Of a stretch of 5,623 nt of DNA, positions 1 through 4,574 are shown piece after piece. The stretch lies in NCBI GenBank assembly GCA_900552725.1, contig USAT01000115.1:1-5623 (forward strand), in the 5' to 3' direction. Origin of the DNA: an uncultured Eubacteriales bacterium. GTDB taxonomy: Bacteria; Bacillota; Clostridia; Oscillospirales; Oscillospiraceae. The notes under the pieces are model-generated. The model was not told the origin of the DNA, did not search any database, and worked only from the letters and a program-made list of their open reading frames with translations. The translations under genes and the position numbers were made by a program. Positions within the stretch are counted from its first letter, which is position 1. Every line of letters starts with the position of its first letter.

Positions 1-136
1 GATCCCAGTTGGAATAGATGTTCAGCCATGCGTACAGGCTGGGCAGCACGGCGATGGCCACCACCACCGCGCAGGCAAAGAAGCATTTGCTCAGCGTTTT
101 GATGTCGGTTTTGAATACCGTCCAGATATTGCGCAT
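1..136 (-). CDS. YhgE/Pip-type membrane protein, N-terminal fragment (gene runs off the left edge)
   Basis: Only the first 45 codons are present; the rest lies left of base 1. The start is the ATG read from base 136 leftward, preceded by a perfect AGGAGG (141-146) with a 4-base spacer. The peptide opens with a short basic cytoplasmic segment (MRNIWTVFKTDIKTL). A hydrophobic helix follows at about residues 17-37, then LPSLYAWLNIYSNWD. This last stretch is the hallmark beginning of YhgE/Pip proteins: large membrane proteins with one N-terminal span, a long extracellular region and several C-terminal spans, related to the phage-infection protein Pip and to type VII secretion EsaA-like proteins. 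Their exact job in most Clostridia is unknown. The gene is divergent from a PadR regulator and shares its upstream region, so joint control is plausible. Family assignment from the N-terminus alone is good but not certain. Confidence 0.8.
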   Translation of the reverse strand, partial: MRNIWTVFKTDIKTLSKCFFACAVVVAIAVLPSLYAWLNIYSNWD

Positions 137-180
137 AGTCCCTCCTGATGTTGTACAGGGTGATAATTCTACAATCTACC

Positions 181-209
181 ATTATACAGGAGCGATTTGG
201 GAAAATCCA
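181..209 (-). promoter_or_regulatory. Candidate promoter of the YhgE/Pip-type gene
   Basis: Read on the minus strand, a perfect TATAAT -10 box lies at 186-181. A poor -35 (TGGATT, 209-204) stands 17 bases upstream. Transcription would start near 174, giving a leader of about 38 bases before the ATG at 136. The weak -35 suggests low basal activity or a need for an activator. Inference from sequence match only. Confidence 0.45.
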
Positions 210-275
210 CCTTTTTTCACGTTTTTTTGACAAAAGAAAACCTTATGGCAGACGGGACGAAATTTGTCGAATTAT

Positions 276-288
276 TTTGCGTCGCAAA
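276..288. promoter_or_regulatory. 13-bp palindrome, candidate PadR operator
   Basis: TTTGCG and CGCAAA form a perfect 6-bp inverted repeat around a central T. The site sits 3 bases upstream of the -35 box of the padR promoter and about 90 bases upstream of the divergent promoter. PadR-family repressors are dimeric winged-helix proteins that usually bind palindromes at their own promoter, so autoregulation is the simplest reading. The half-site is not the classical ATGT/ACAT of LmrR/PadR, so the assignment to this regulator is an inference. Confidence 0.4.
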
Positions 289-291
289 GTA

Positions 292-320
292 TTGAAATGG
301 AAAAGTATTTGTGCTATAAA
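292..320 (+). promoter_or_regulatory. Sigma-A type promoter of the padR operon
   Basis: TTGAAA (292-297) and TATAAA (315-320) are separated by exactly 17 bases, and TGC directly before the -10 makes it an extended -10 element. The predicted start of transcription near 327 leaves a leader of only about 10 bases, just enough to hold the AGGGG ribosome binding site at 331-335. Confidence 0.7.
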
Positions 321-336
321 TAATGACGAAAGGGGC

Positions 337-696
337 ATGATGCCAGTGGCCAGGGATACGTCACAGAGCAACTACCGGCGGGGCGTCATGTCGCTGGTGA
401 TCCTCTCGCTGCTGCGGGAGGAGGATATGTATGGTTATCAGCTCTGCCAGGAGATCGCGCGGCTCAGCGGCGGGCGGCTGACCATACAGGAGGGGTCGCT
501 GTACCCGGTGCTGTACCGTTTGCAGGATCAGGGCCTGATCTCCGAGGATCGGGTGCTGGTGGGCAGACGCATGACGCGGAATTATTACCACCTGGAGCAG
601 GCCGGACGGGAACGTCTGGCGGAGATGCAGGCGGAGTATGAGGAGCTGACAGCAGGCGTTTTCGCCATTATCCACAGAGAGGAGCCGGCGCAATGA
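337..696 (+). CDS. PadR family transcriptional regulator
   Basis: A 119-residue cytoplasmic DNA-binding protein, the usual length of the short (PadR-s1) class. The winged helix-turn-helix covers about residues 15-95. It shows the family signature MYGYQLCQEI (31-40), then EGSLYPVLYRLQDQGLI (52-68, recognition helix region), then the wing and RNYYHLEQAGRERL (81-94). A short C-terminal helix follows for dimerisation. The open frame extends far upstream, but that part has no ribosome binding site and precedes the predicted promoter. The ATG at 337 or the adjacent ATG at 340 is therefore the start. The second has the better spacing from AGGGG (331-335) and would remove one residue. It is the first gene of a three-gene operon and overlaps the next by ATGA. 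Such regulators typically repress their own operon, with the downstream membrane protein modulating or being the target. The signal sensed is unknown. Confidence 0.92.
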   Translation: MMPVARDTSQSNYRRGVMSLVILSLLREEDMYGYQLCQEIARLSGGRLTIQEGSLYPVLYRLQDQGLISEDRVLVGRRMTRNYYHLEQAGRERLAEMQAEYEELTAGVFAIIHREEPAQ

Positions 697-1079
697 CAGA
701 AAAGACCATTCGCCGCTACTGCCGCGCTGTGGGCAGCTATCTCCCCTGCGCCCGGCGGCAGAAGCGGCAGCTTCTGCGGGATCTGCGCCAGCGGCTGGAG
801 GAATACCGCGATGAGCATCCGGACGAGACATCGCCGGAGGAGCGCTTCGGAACGCCGCAGCAGGTGGCGGCAGGCTATGTGGATGACATGGATACCACAG
901 AGCTGCTGCAGGCCCTGCGTTACCGGCGGCGTGTGATCACGGCGGTCGTGTCGGGCATCCTGGCGGCGCTGGTGGTTCTGACGGCGGCTCTATGTATGCA
1001 GCTTTGCGATTACCACCGGGCGATAAGAGGCTGGGGCGACCTCATAATTACAGAAAGAATAGAAGGAAATGCAACATGA
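693..1079 (+). CDS. Small single-span membrane protein with HAAS/DUF1700-like cytoplasmic region, PadR partner
   Basis: A 128-residue protein. Residues 1-78 are charged and helical, with a basic RRQKRQLLRDLRQRLEEY stretch (21-38) and RFGTPQQVAAGYVDDM (51-66). This helix-turn-helix pattern ending in an 'FG(T/S)P...A..Y' motif is typical of HAAS/DUF1700-type proteins encoded next to PadR regulators. A similar small family is labelled DUF6120, but I cannot confirm which label applies. One transmembrane helix (about 81-104) follows, leaving a tail of about 24 residues outside or inside the cell. The ATG overlaps the padR stop (ATGA at 693-696), with GGAG at 681-684 as ribosome binding site. Its own stop overlaps the next start in the same way, so the three products are translationally coupled. 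By analogy with other PadR/HAAS pairs it may transmit an envelope signal to the regulator; this is inference. Confidence 0.75.
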   Translation: MTEKTIRRYCRAVGSYLPCARRQKRQLLRDLRQRLEEYRDEHPDETSPEERFGTPQQVAAGYVDDMDTTELLQALRYRRRVITAVVSGILAALVVLTAALCMQLCDYHRAIRGWGDLIITERIEGNAT

Positions 1080-1531
1080 AAAAATTAGTTACGCTGATCC
1101 TGACCGCGCTGATGATTCTTTCGCTGCTGCCTGTACAGGCATTTGCTGCTGACAGTAATGTCATCTATTATGACGACGGAAGCTATGCCGTTGTCACGAT
1201 CGAGATAGACCAGCAGACCTTGACAAGGGCTTCTACCATAAAGGCGGGAACGGTCGCCTACAATCGTTACTCGACCGCCGGTACCCTTGAATGGACGGCT
1301 TCGATGAAGGCATCCTTCAGCTATAACGGCTCAACCTCCACCTGCATCTCGGTAAATATCCCGGTGGTGACCATCTACAACGATAACTGGAGCGTGGTCT
1401 CCCAGACCTCCTCCAAGAGCGGCAATACCGCCACGGCGAATATCACCATGGGATTGAAGCAAATCATTGGAACCTCGAAAGTGCCGATTACTCTAACGCT
1501 TTCTTGTGATAAATACGGCAATCTGTCCTGA
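1076..1531 (+). CDS. Small secreted protein of unknown function, third gene of the PadR operon
   Basis: A 151-residue preprotein. The start is the ATG at 1076, overlapping the upstream stop and preceded by GAAGGA (1062-1067) with an 8-base spacer. The signal peptide has MKK, a hydrophobic core (4-20) and an AFA cleavage motif, with likely cleavage after A24. The mature part (about 127 residues) is rich in Ser, Thr, Asn and alternating hydrophobics, as expected for a beta-sandwich. It has no cell-wall anchor, lipobox or catalytic motif that I can see. Visible landmarks are a FSYNGSTSTC block (81-90), a VTIYNDNWSV block (98-107) and a C-terminal LSCDKYGNLS. The two cysteines (C90, C144) could form a disulfide in the mature protein. 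I recall similar short Firmicute secreted proteins ending in CDxxGxLS, but cannot name a family. GC content is visibly lower than in the two upstream genes. Operon position suggests its secretion is controlled by the PadR system. Confidence 0.85.
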   Translation: MKKLVTLILTALMILSLLPVQAFAADSNVIYYDDGSYAVVTIEIDQQTLTRASTIKAGTVAYNRYSTAGTLEWTASMKASFSYNGSTSTCISVNIPVVTIYNDNWSVVSQTSSKSGNTATANITMGLKQIIGTSKVPITLTLSCDKYGNLS

Positions 1532-1534
1532 GGT

Positions 1535-1569
1535 GGAAAAATGACCGGCCAGCGGCCGGTCATTTTTCC
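1535..1569 (+). terminator. Rho-independent terminator of the padR operon
   Basis: A perfect 16-bp stem pairs GGAAAAATGACCGGCC (1535-1550) with 1554-1569 around an AGC loop. It begins 3 bases after the stop codon. The right arm carries the T5 run, and the A5 in the left arm would make it work on the minus strand too. The inner 14 bp of each arm are identical to the terminator at 3735-3766. Confidence 0.9.
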
Positions 1570-1594
1570 GTCTGCGGGTATCCGCACAAAGGTT

Positions 1595-1639
1595 GGCCCG
1601 CGGTCTCTCCGCGGGCCGCTTTGCACCAAAAAAAGCGGC
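1595..1639 (+). other. Two overlapping, mutually exclusive inverted repeats in the intergenic region
   Basis: GGCCCGCGG (1595-1603) pairs with CCGCGGGCC (1609-1617) around TCTCT, a very stable 9-bp hairpin. The bases GCCGCTTT (1615-1622), which include its last three, can instead pair with AAAGCGGC (1632-1639). The first hairpin lacks a proper T-run (only GCTTT follows), so it may be a weak back-up terminator. The second lies before no clear T-run on the plus strand. It is upstream of the promoter at 1660, so it can act only on read-through RNA. Confidence 0.4.
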
Positions 1640-1659
1640 GGTACTATGCAGCCCGCTAA

Positions 1660-1688
1660 TTGTTTCCGCACCGGCAGCGTGATATGAT
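1660..1688 (+). promoter_or_regulatory. Extended -10 promoter of the dockerin-protein gene
   Basis: TTGTTT (1660-1665), a 17-base spacer and TATGAT (1683-1688), with TGA directly in front of the -10 (1680-1682). Transcription would begin near 1695, about 29 bases before the ATG at 1724. The -10 lies inside a 20-bp palindrome (1682-1701). Confidence 0.65.
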
Positions 1689-1701
1689 GGTACCATCATA
1701 T
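1682..1701. promoter_or_regulatory. Perfect 20-bp palindrome over the -10 and start site, candidate operator
   Basis: ATATGATGGT (1682-1691) is followed directly by its exact reverse complement ACCATCATAT, with no spacer. It covers the whole -10 box and the predicted transcription start. Because transcripts from this promoter start within its right half, it cannot form a full RNA hairpin on them, and a DNA-level role as a repressor site fits best. The regulator is unknown; the local PadR protein is one candidate, although its own putative site (276-288) differs in sequence. Confidence 0.6.
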
Positions 1702-1723
1702 GACGGAAAAGGAGAGAGGAACC

Positions 1724-3727
1724 ATGAAAAAGCTGCTGGCATTGGTGCTGTCCCTGGTGATGGCCCTGTCCCTGATCCCCACCGTGTGGGGCACGGAGCT
1801 TGACGATGTGTTTGCCCAGCTATGGGAAGCGGGGTATCGGGCGCCGACAACCGAACCGCGGATGGAGTTTCCCAGTGGTCTGGTGCGCGGCGTAGACTAT
1901 GATTGCATCTATCAGTATGAAGAGAACTACAAGGACTACGTCCTGACGATCATCGTAAAGGAGGGCACGTCGGCCGACTGGGAGACGGCCTATCAGACGG
2001 CCTATCAGAATGATGGCGTGGATTCCGGCAATCTGGACATGGTCATCTTTATGCCGGAGCCGGACAGCGATGTGGTGCGCACGTCCCGTTCGCTGAACGG
2101 CAACATATCGGGAAGCCGGGTCAACAGCTTCATTTCCGGCACCGGTCTCGACTATACGGATCAGGTGCTGAAAACGCCGGGCACGGGTGTGAGCATTGCC
2201 GCGCTCAACAGGAGCGAGGATTCTGTCACCATCACGCCGGTGGAGGAAGGCGATATGTACTTCCTGATGCTGTATGACAAGGATAACGTGGAGAACAACG
2301 GCAACGAGACAAAGTGGCTCATCCACTACCGGGTGGTGAAGGAGAAGGACTTCGCCTACCGCGTTGCGCTTCCGAAGGTATACCCTGTGGACAGAAGCCG
2401 CATTGACATCAGCGGGGTGGATACCAGCCAGTGGCGTATCAGCGTCGAGGACGGCGTGGTGACAGCGCAGGCCCTGAATCCCTCCATTACCACTTGGCAG
2501 TATGTGGGCCATTGGATCGTGGAAGCACCCGATGGTTATACGGACGGCAATGGCAACGATGGTGTTGGCAATGACTTCTACGGCCCCGGTGTCAGTACCG
2601 CGAATTTTACCTGGTACGACCAGAACGGGCAGCCGCTGCAGGAGCGGCTGACGTTTATTGTGCGGAAGGCCGCCCCGTATTTCAAGGATGACTGTACACC
2701 GGCGGATTATCTGCTGGTGCCCACCTTGCCCAGCGGCGGTGTGCGGGTGGACTATGACCGGGATACCGGCATGTACCACACCGTCTTCGACAGATACATC
2801 GTGCCCACGGTGGCAGAACTGAGCAGCGCCATGGGAATTCCCGTGCCTGACGGGGCAAAGTCCTATCGCTATTTGCCCCAGACCACCAATCAGGACCCCT
2901 TTATTGTTGTCAGCGATCCCACCTATCTCAACGCCTTGAAGCAGGGCAACCTCCATGCGGTGGATGACCCGGAGGGCTATATCCTGCCCATTGCCAACCT
3001 CGACAAGGTCGTGCTGCGGGACGAGCGGATGACGGTGTACTTCATGTATTCCCAGTATTATACCGTCCGCGTGATCCAGTGGTACAGCGACGAGGCGGGC
3101 ACGGAGACCATGGGCGCTCCGGTGTATGTGTTCGGCTATAACGACGGCTTCGTCTGGTCGACCACCACCGAATCTGTCAGTCAGGTGACTGGCGCGGTAA
3201 CGGCTCCCGTGCTGGAGGGCCAGACCGGCCTGACCCTGACCGGCGTGCGCTATCCCCAGGAGAGCAGCGGCAATACCCTGTATATCGAGCTGTCGGCCTC
3301 CGGCGAGGTGGGAGACAGCAACGTGGTCTATCTGCCCTACAGCTATTTTGACGGACTGTCCTACGAGCTGGCTGTAGAACGCAATCTGCCCGACCCGGTG
3401 ATCCATCACTACAACGAAGCGCGCAGCGAATACACGGATATTCGGGGTGAGTATACCGAATATGGCATAAAGTTCACAACGCCCTTCTTCTCGCCCTTCA
3501 CCGTCACCTGCGCACCCCTGCGGGGCGATGTCAACGGCGACGGCAAGGAGCCGGATATCACCGACGTGGCCTGCCTCTATGAGCAGCTGCTCACCGGCGG
3601 CGGTGACACGAAGTGGGAAGGCAAGATGCTGGACGCCGCCCTGGATGTGAACGGCGACGGCCAGGCGGATGTGTACGATCTGCAGCGGCTGTATGAATAC
3701 GTCAGCGGGATCGACAGTAAATGGTAA
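1724..3727 (+). CDS. Secreted dockerin type I domain protein, large N-terminal part of unknown function
   Basis: A 667-residue preprotein. The start is the ATG at 1724, behind a GGAGAGAGGA purine stretch (1711-1720). The in-frame ATG at 1700 lies inside the operator palindrome and lacks a binding site. The signal peptide is MKK plus a hydrophobic core, with likely cleavage after G23 (VWG/TEL). Residues 24-590 show no fold I recognise. They are rich in Tyr, Asp and Val, with beta-type alternation, and include a Gly/Asn-Asp loop at 270-290. An 'FFSPFTV' segment (588-594), seen near the end of many large gut Firmicute surface proteins, leads into the dockerin (about 601-662). The dockerin has two calcium loops: D602-x-N604-x-D606...D614, with one extra residue, and D641-x-N643-x-D645-x3-D649-x2-D652, canonical. 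Each is followed by a helix with LYE. Dockerins bind cohesins on scaffoldins; no cohesin is encoded here. The substrate or ligand is unknown. It is monocistronic, between its own promoter and terminator. Confidence 0.9.
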   Translation: MKKLLALVLSLVMALSLIPTVWGTELDDVFAQLWEAGYRAPTTEPRMEFPSGLVRGVDYDCIYQYEENYKDYVLTIIVKEGTSADWETAYQTAYQNDGVDSGNLDMVIFMPEPDSDVVRTSRSLNGNISGSRVNSFISGTGLDYTDQVLKTPGTGVSIAALNRSEDSVTITPVEEGDMYFLMLYDKDNVENNGNETKWLIHYRVVKEKDFAYRVALPKVYPVDRSRIDISGVDTSQWRISVEDGVVTAQALNPSITTWQYVGHWIVEAPDGYTDGNGNDGVGNDFYGPGVSTANFTWYDQNGQPLQERLTFIVRKAAPYFKDDCTPADYLLVPTLPSGGVRVDYDRDTGMYHTVFDRYIVPTVAELSSAMGIPVPDGAKSYRYLPQTTNQDPFIVVSDPTYLNALKQGNLHAVDDPEGYILPIANLDKVVLRDERMTVYFMYSQYYTVRVIQWYSDEAGTETMGAPVYVFGYNDGFVWSTTTESVSQVTGAVTAPVLEGQTGLTLTGVRYPQESSGNTLYIELSASGEVGDSNVVYLPYSYFDGLSYELAVERNLPDPVIHHYNEARSEYTDIRGEYTEYGIKFTTPFFSPFTVTCAPLRGDVNGDGKEPDITDVACLYEQLLTGGGDTKWEGKMLDAALDVNGDGQADVYDLQRLYEYVSGIDSKW

Positions 3728-3734
3728 AGATCAA

Positions 3735-3766
3735 AAAAATGACCGGCCGCCTGGCCGGTCATTTTT
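3735..3766. terminator. Bidirectional terminator between convergent genes
   Basis: A 14-bp perfect stem (arms 3735-3748 and 3753-3766) encloses a GCCT loop. T5 closes the plus-strand side, and seven A (3733-3739) give a T7 run on the minus strand. It lies 7 bases after the dockerin-gene stop and 2 bases beyond the stop of the minus-strand small gene, so it serves both. The arms are base-for-base identical to the inner 14 bp of those at 1537-1567. Confidence 0.92.
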
Positions 3767-3768
3767 CT

Positions 3769-3939
3769 TCAGCGCAGACAGCCTTTCACGTCCTCCAGGG
3801 CGCTGTCCATGGCCTTGCCCATGCGCTCCATCGTCTTACTGACGGCGCGGCGGGCCTTCCGGTCAGAGGACATGCGGTCCACCGTGGCGCCGGCCACCAT
3901 GCCCAGGCACAGACCGCTGACGAATGCGGCGATTTTCAT
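3769..3939 (-). CDS. YtxH-like small protein (56 residues)
   Basis: This reading frame is too short for most gene finders but well supported. It has an ATG at 3939-3937 with AAGGAG 10 bases upstream (3955-3950), codon use like its neighbours, and a stop directly beside the shared terminator. The peptide starts MKIAAFVSGLCLGMVAGATVDRM, a glycine/alanine-rich hydrophobic N-terminal helix (3-19). A basic DRKARRAVSKTMERMGKAMD amphipathic region follows, then a short acidic C-terminal helix. This layout, 'gxxxGxxaG' then charged helix, is that of small YtxH-like envelope proteins common in Clostridia. Their role is unclear; general stress or envelope functions have been suggested for YtxH relatives. 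No clear promoter is visible upstream. Confidence 0.75.
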   Translation of the reverse strand: MKIAAFVSGLCLGMVAGATVDRMSSDRKARRAVSKTMERMGKAMDSALEDVKGCLR

Positions 3940-4067
3940 GTTTCATCCACTCCTTTTTCATCGTCTGCCGTCAGTTTGCCCGGAAAAAGGGCGAAAAACA
4001 CGGGACATTACTTGCCAAAACAGGCGCGGAATGGCACAAATGAAAATTTCGCGGCAAAAAATAGGAG
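3940..4067. other. Intergenic stretch, no gene recognised
   Basis: This stretch lies between the YtxH-like gene and the tRNA promoter. It is A-rich in patches and holds only a 4-bp hairpin (GCCC...GGGC, about 3978-3992). On the minus strand I looked for a promoter for the YtxH-like gene. TTGGCA (4018-4013) and an AATGT-type -10 occur, but not at workable spacing, so none is called. Confidence 0.5.
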
Positions 4068-4096
4068 TTGACGCGGCGCGTGATCTGTGGTAAGAT
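4068..4096 (+). promoter_or_regulatory. Promoter of the tRNA-Thr gene
   Basis: TTGACG (4068-4073), a 17-base spacer and TAAGAT (4091-4096), preceded by TGG as an extended -10. This is the strongest promoter match in the window, as expected for a stable RNA gene. Transcription from about 4103 gives a 5' leader of about 53 bases to be removed by RNase P. Confidence 0.8.
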
Positions 4097-4155
4097 ACAC
4101 TATGGCTTTTGAGCCGATAAACAGAGTACGGCGAGGAACCGGATCTCATAGAGAC

Positions 4156-4231
4156 GCTTGTGTGGCTCAGCTGGCAGAGCAGCTCACTCGTAATGAGCAG
4201 GTCGCCGGTTCGAATCCGGCCACAAGCTCCA
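4156..4231 (+). tRNA. tRNA-Thr, anticodon CGT
   Basis: A 76-base cloverleaf with every arm paired. The 7-bp acceptor is GCTTGTG/CACAAGC (4156-4162 with 4221-4227). The D stem is GCTC/GAGC. The anticodon stem GCTCA/TGAGC encloses the loop CTCGTAA. The variable loop has 5 bases. The T stem GCCGG/CCGGC encloses TTCGAAT. The discriminator base is T, and CCA is encoded (4229-4231). Anticodon CGT reads the threonine codon ACG, which is frequent in the GC-rich genes nearby. Confidence 0.96.
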
Positions 4232-4232
4232 G

Positions 4233-4261
4233 ACTCCTCGCGGATGACGCGAGGAGTTTTT
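4233..4261 (+). terminator. Terminator of the tRNA-Thr transcript
   Basis: A 10-bp perfect stem ACTCCTCGCG/CGCGAGGAGT (4233-4242, 4248-4257) with a GATGA loop and a T5 run (4257-4261). It begins 1 base after the encoded CCA. Its right arm also contains the ribosome binding site of the next gene. Confidence 0.9.
4251..4256 (+). promoter_or_regulatory. Ribosome binding site embedded in the terminator arm
   Basis: GAGGAG, 7 bases before the ATG at 4264, is an ideal Shine-Dalgarno. It is fully base-paired in the 3' arm of the tRNA terminator hairpin. Any transcript that reads through the terminator would therefore have this site masked until the hairpin opens. It decides the start of the antitoxin gene, since the frame stays open upstream through the tRNA. 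Confidence 0.65.
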
Positions 4262-4263
4262 CT

Positions 4264-4440
4264 ATGTACAAGAACAGCGACAAACGATATACGGTTTCCA
4301 TGAAGAACGCGGAGGCCTCCGTTCGTATGGAGGGCTGTCAGGTGACACCCCAGATGCGGGAGCAGTGCCAGCGTGTGCTGCGGGGCGAGGTGACCACGGC
4401 GGAGCTGCTGCGGCGTTTTTCCAAACCAGCCGAGAGGTGA
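4264..4440 (+). CDS. VbhA-type antitoxin of a Fic toxin module (orphan)
   Basis: A 58-residue protein. Residues 14-24 hold NAEASVRMEG, matching the class I Fic inhibitory motif (S/T)xxxE(G/N) with S19, E23 and G24. In the VbhA/VbhT type this glutamate reaches into the toxin active site and blocks productive ATP binding. Then come QVTPQMREQCQRVLRGEVTTAELLRRF (26-52), the usual 'EG..ptpe....l.ry..GeIt..El' helical tail of antitoxin VbhA domains. The Shine-Dalgarno is GAGGAG (4251-4256). Translation ends 2 bases before the ATG of what was a fic gene, now a fragment. The protein therefore has no visible toxin partner here; it might act on another Fic protein or be decaying. Expression probably needs read-through of the tRNA terminator, as no separate promoter fits between 4231 and 4264. 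Confidence 0.75.
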   Translation: MYKNSDKRYTVSMKNAEASVRMEGCQVTPQMREQCQRVLRGEVTTAELLRRFSKPAER

Positions 4441-4442
4441 CG

Positions 4443-4515
4443 ATGATATGGCTACAGCATCGATCCTATTCAGGACAACTGCTACCCCGGCACAGCGGTG
4501 CTGGTGAACAAATAA
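4443..4515 (+). pseudogene. Remnant of a Fic toxin gene (5' end only)
   Basis: GAGAGG (4432-4437) and an ATG at 4443 stand where a toxin start is expected, 2 bases after the antitoxin stop. Read from 4447 the bases encode YGYSIDPIQDNCYPGTAVLV then NK and a TAA stop. The 'DPIQDNCYPGT.VL.NKL' pattern is how many Fic-domain proteins of Clostridia begin, just ahead of 'giRD'. The ATG and this frame are out of register: one extra base or two missing bases between 4443 and 4447, with TGA at 4444-4446 in the peptide frame. Nothing of the HxFx(D/E)GNGRxxR catalytic core remains. So a 5' frameshift and a large deletion have destroyed the toxin. Based on recognition of a short stretch only. Confidence 0.6.
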
Positions 4516-4530
4516 AGTGATTTCATACAA

Positions 4531-4564
4531 AAAGAGCGTTTGGAGTTCTCTCCAAACGCTCTTT
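4531..4564. terminator. Bidirectional terminator, 15-bp perfect stem
   Basis: AAAGAGCGTTTGGAG (4531-4545) pairs fully with 4550-4564 around a TTCT loop. Five A at 4529-4533 give a T5 run on the minus strand, so the main user is the methyltransferase gene, whose stop is 10 bases away. On the plus strand it would end transcripts from the antitoxin/fic remnant. Confidence 0.85.
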
Positions 4565-4574
4565 CTTGCGTTTA

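Noticed and set aside
151..174. TTGTA...TACAA inverted repeat in the divergent region
   Set aside because: Only 5 bp with a 14-base gap; expected by chance.
148..336. Upstream extension of the padR reading frame
   Set aside because: It precedes the well-formed promoter (292-320), lacks a ribosome binding site and has no PadR-like sequence.
1628..1660. Minus-strand terminator ending in the T7 run at 1634-1628
   Set aside because: Only a 5-bp imperfect stem precedes it and there is no minus-strand gene upstream to terminate.
1820..3409. Open frame of 529 codons on the minus strand
   Set aside because: It lies wholly antisense to the dockerin gene, is rich in His, Ile and Arg in the pattern of a shadow frame, has no ribosome binding site and shows no domain.
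3721..4093. Two plus-strand open frames of 116 and 94 codons
   Set aside because: They start in the terminator or in the antisense of the YtxH-like gene, have no ribosome binding sites and no coherent protein character.
4156..4231. tRNA-Thr 3' end as an integration (att) site
   Set aside because: The adjacent toxin-antitoxin remnant made this attractive, but there is no integrase and I see no second copy of the tRNA 3' end in the window.
4087..4263. Upstream extension of the antitoxin frame through the tRNA
   Set aside because: It is the translation of the tRNA-Thr gene (AQLAEQLTRNEQVAGSNPA), a well-known kind of spurious peptide. The real start is the ATG at 4264.
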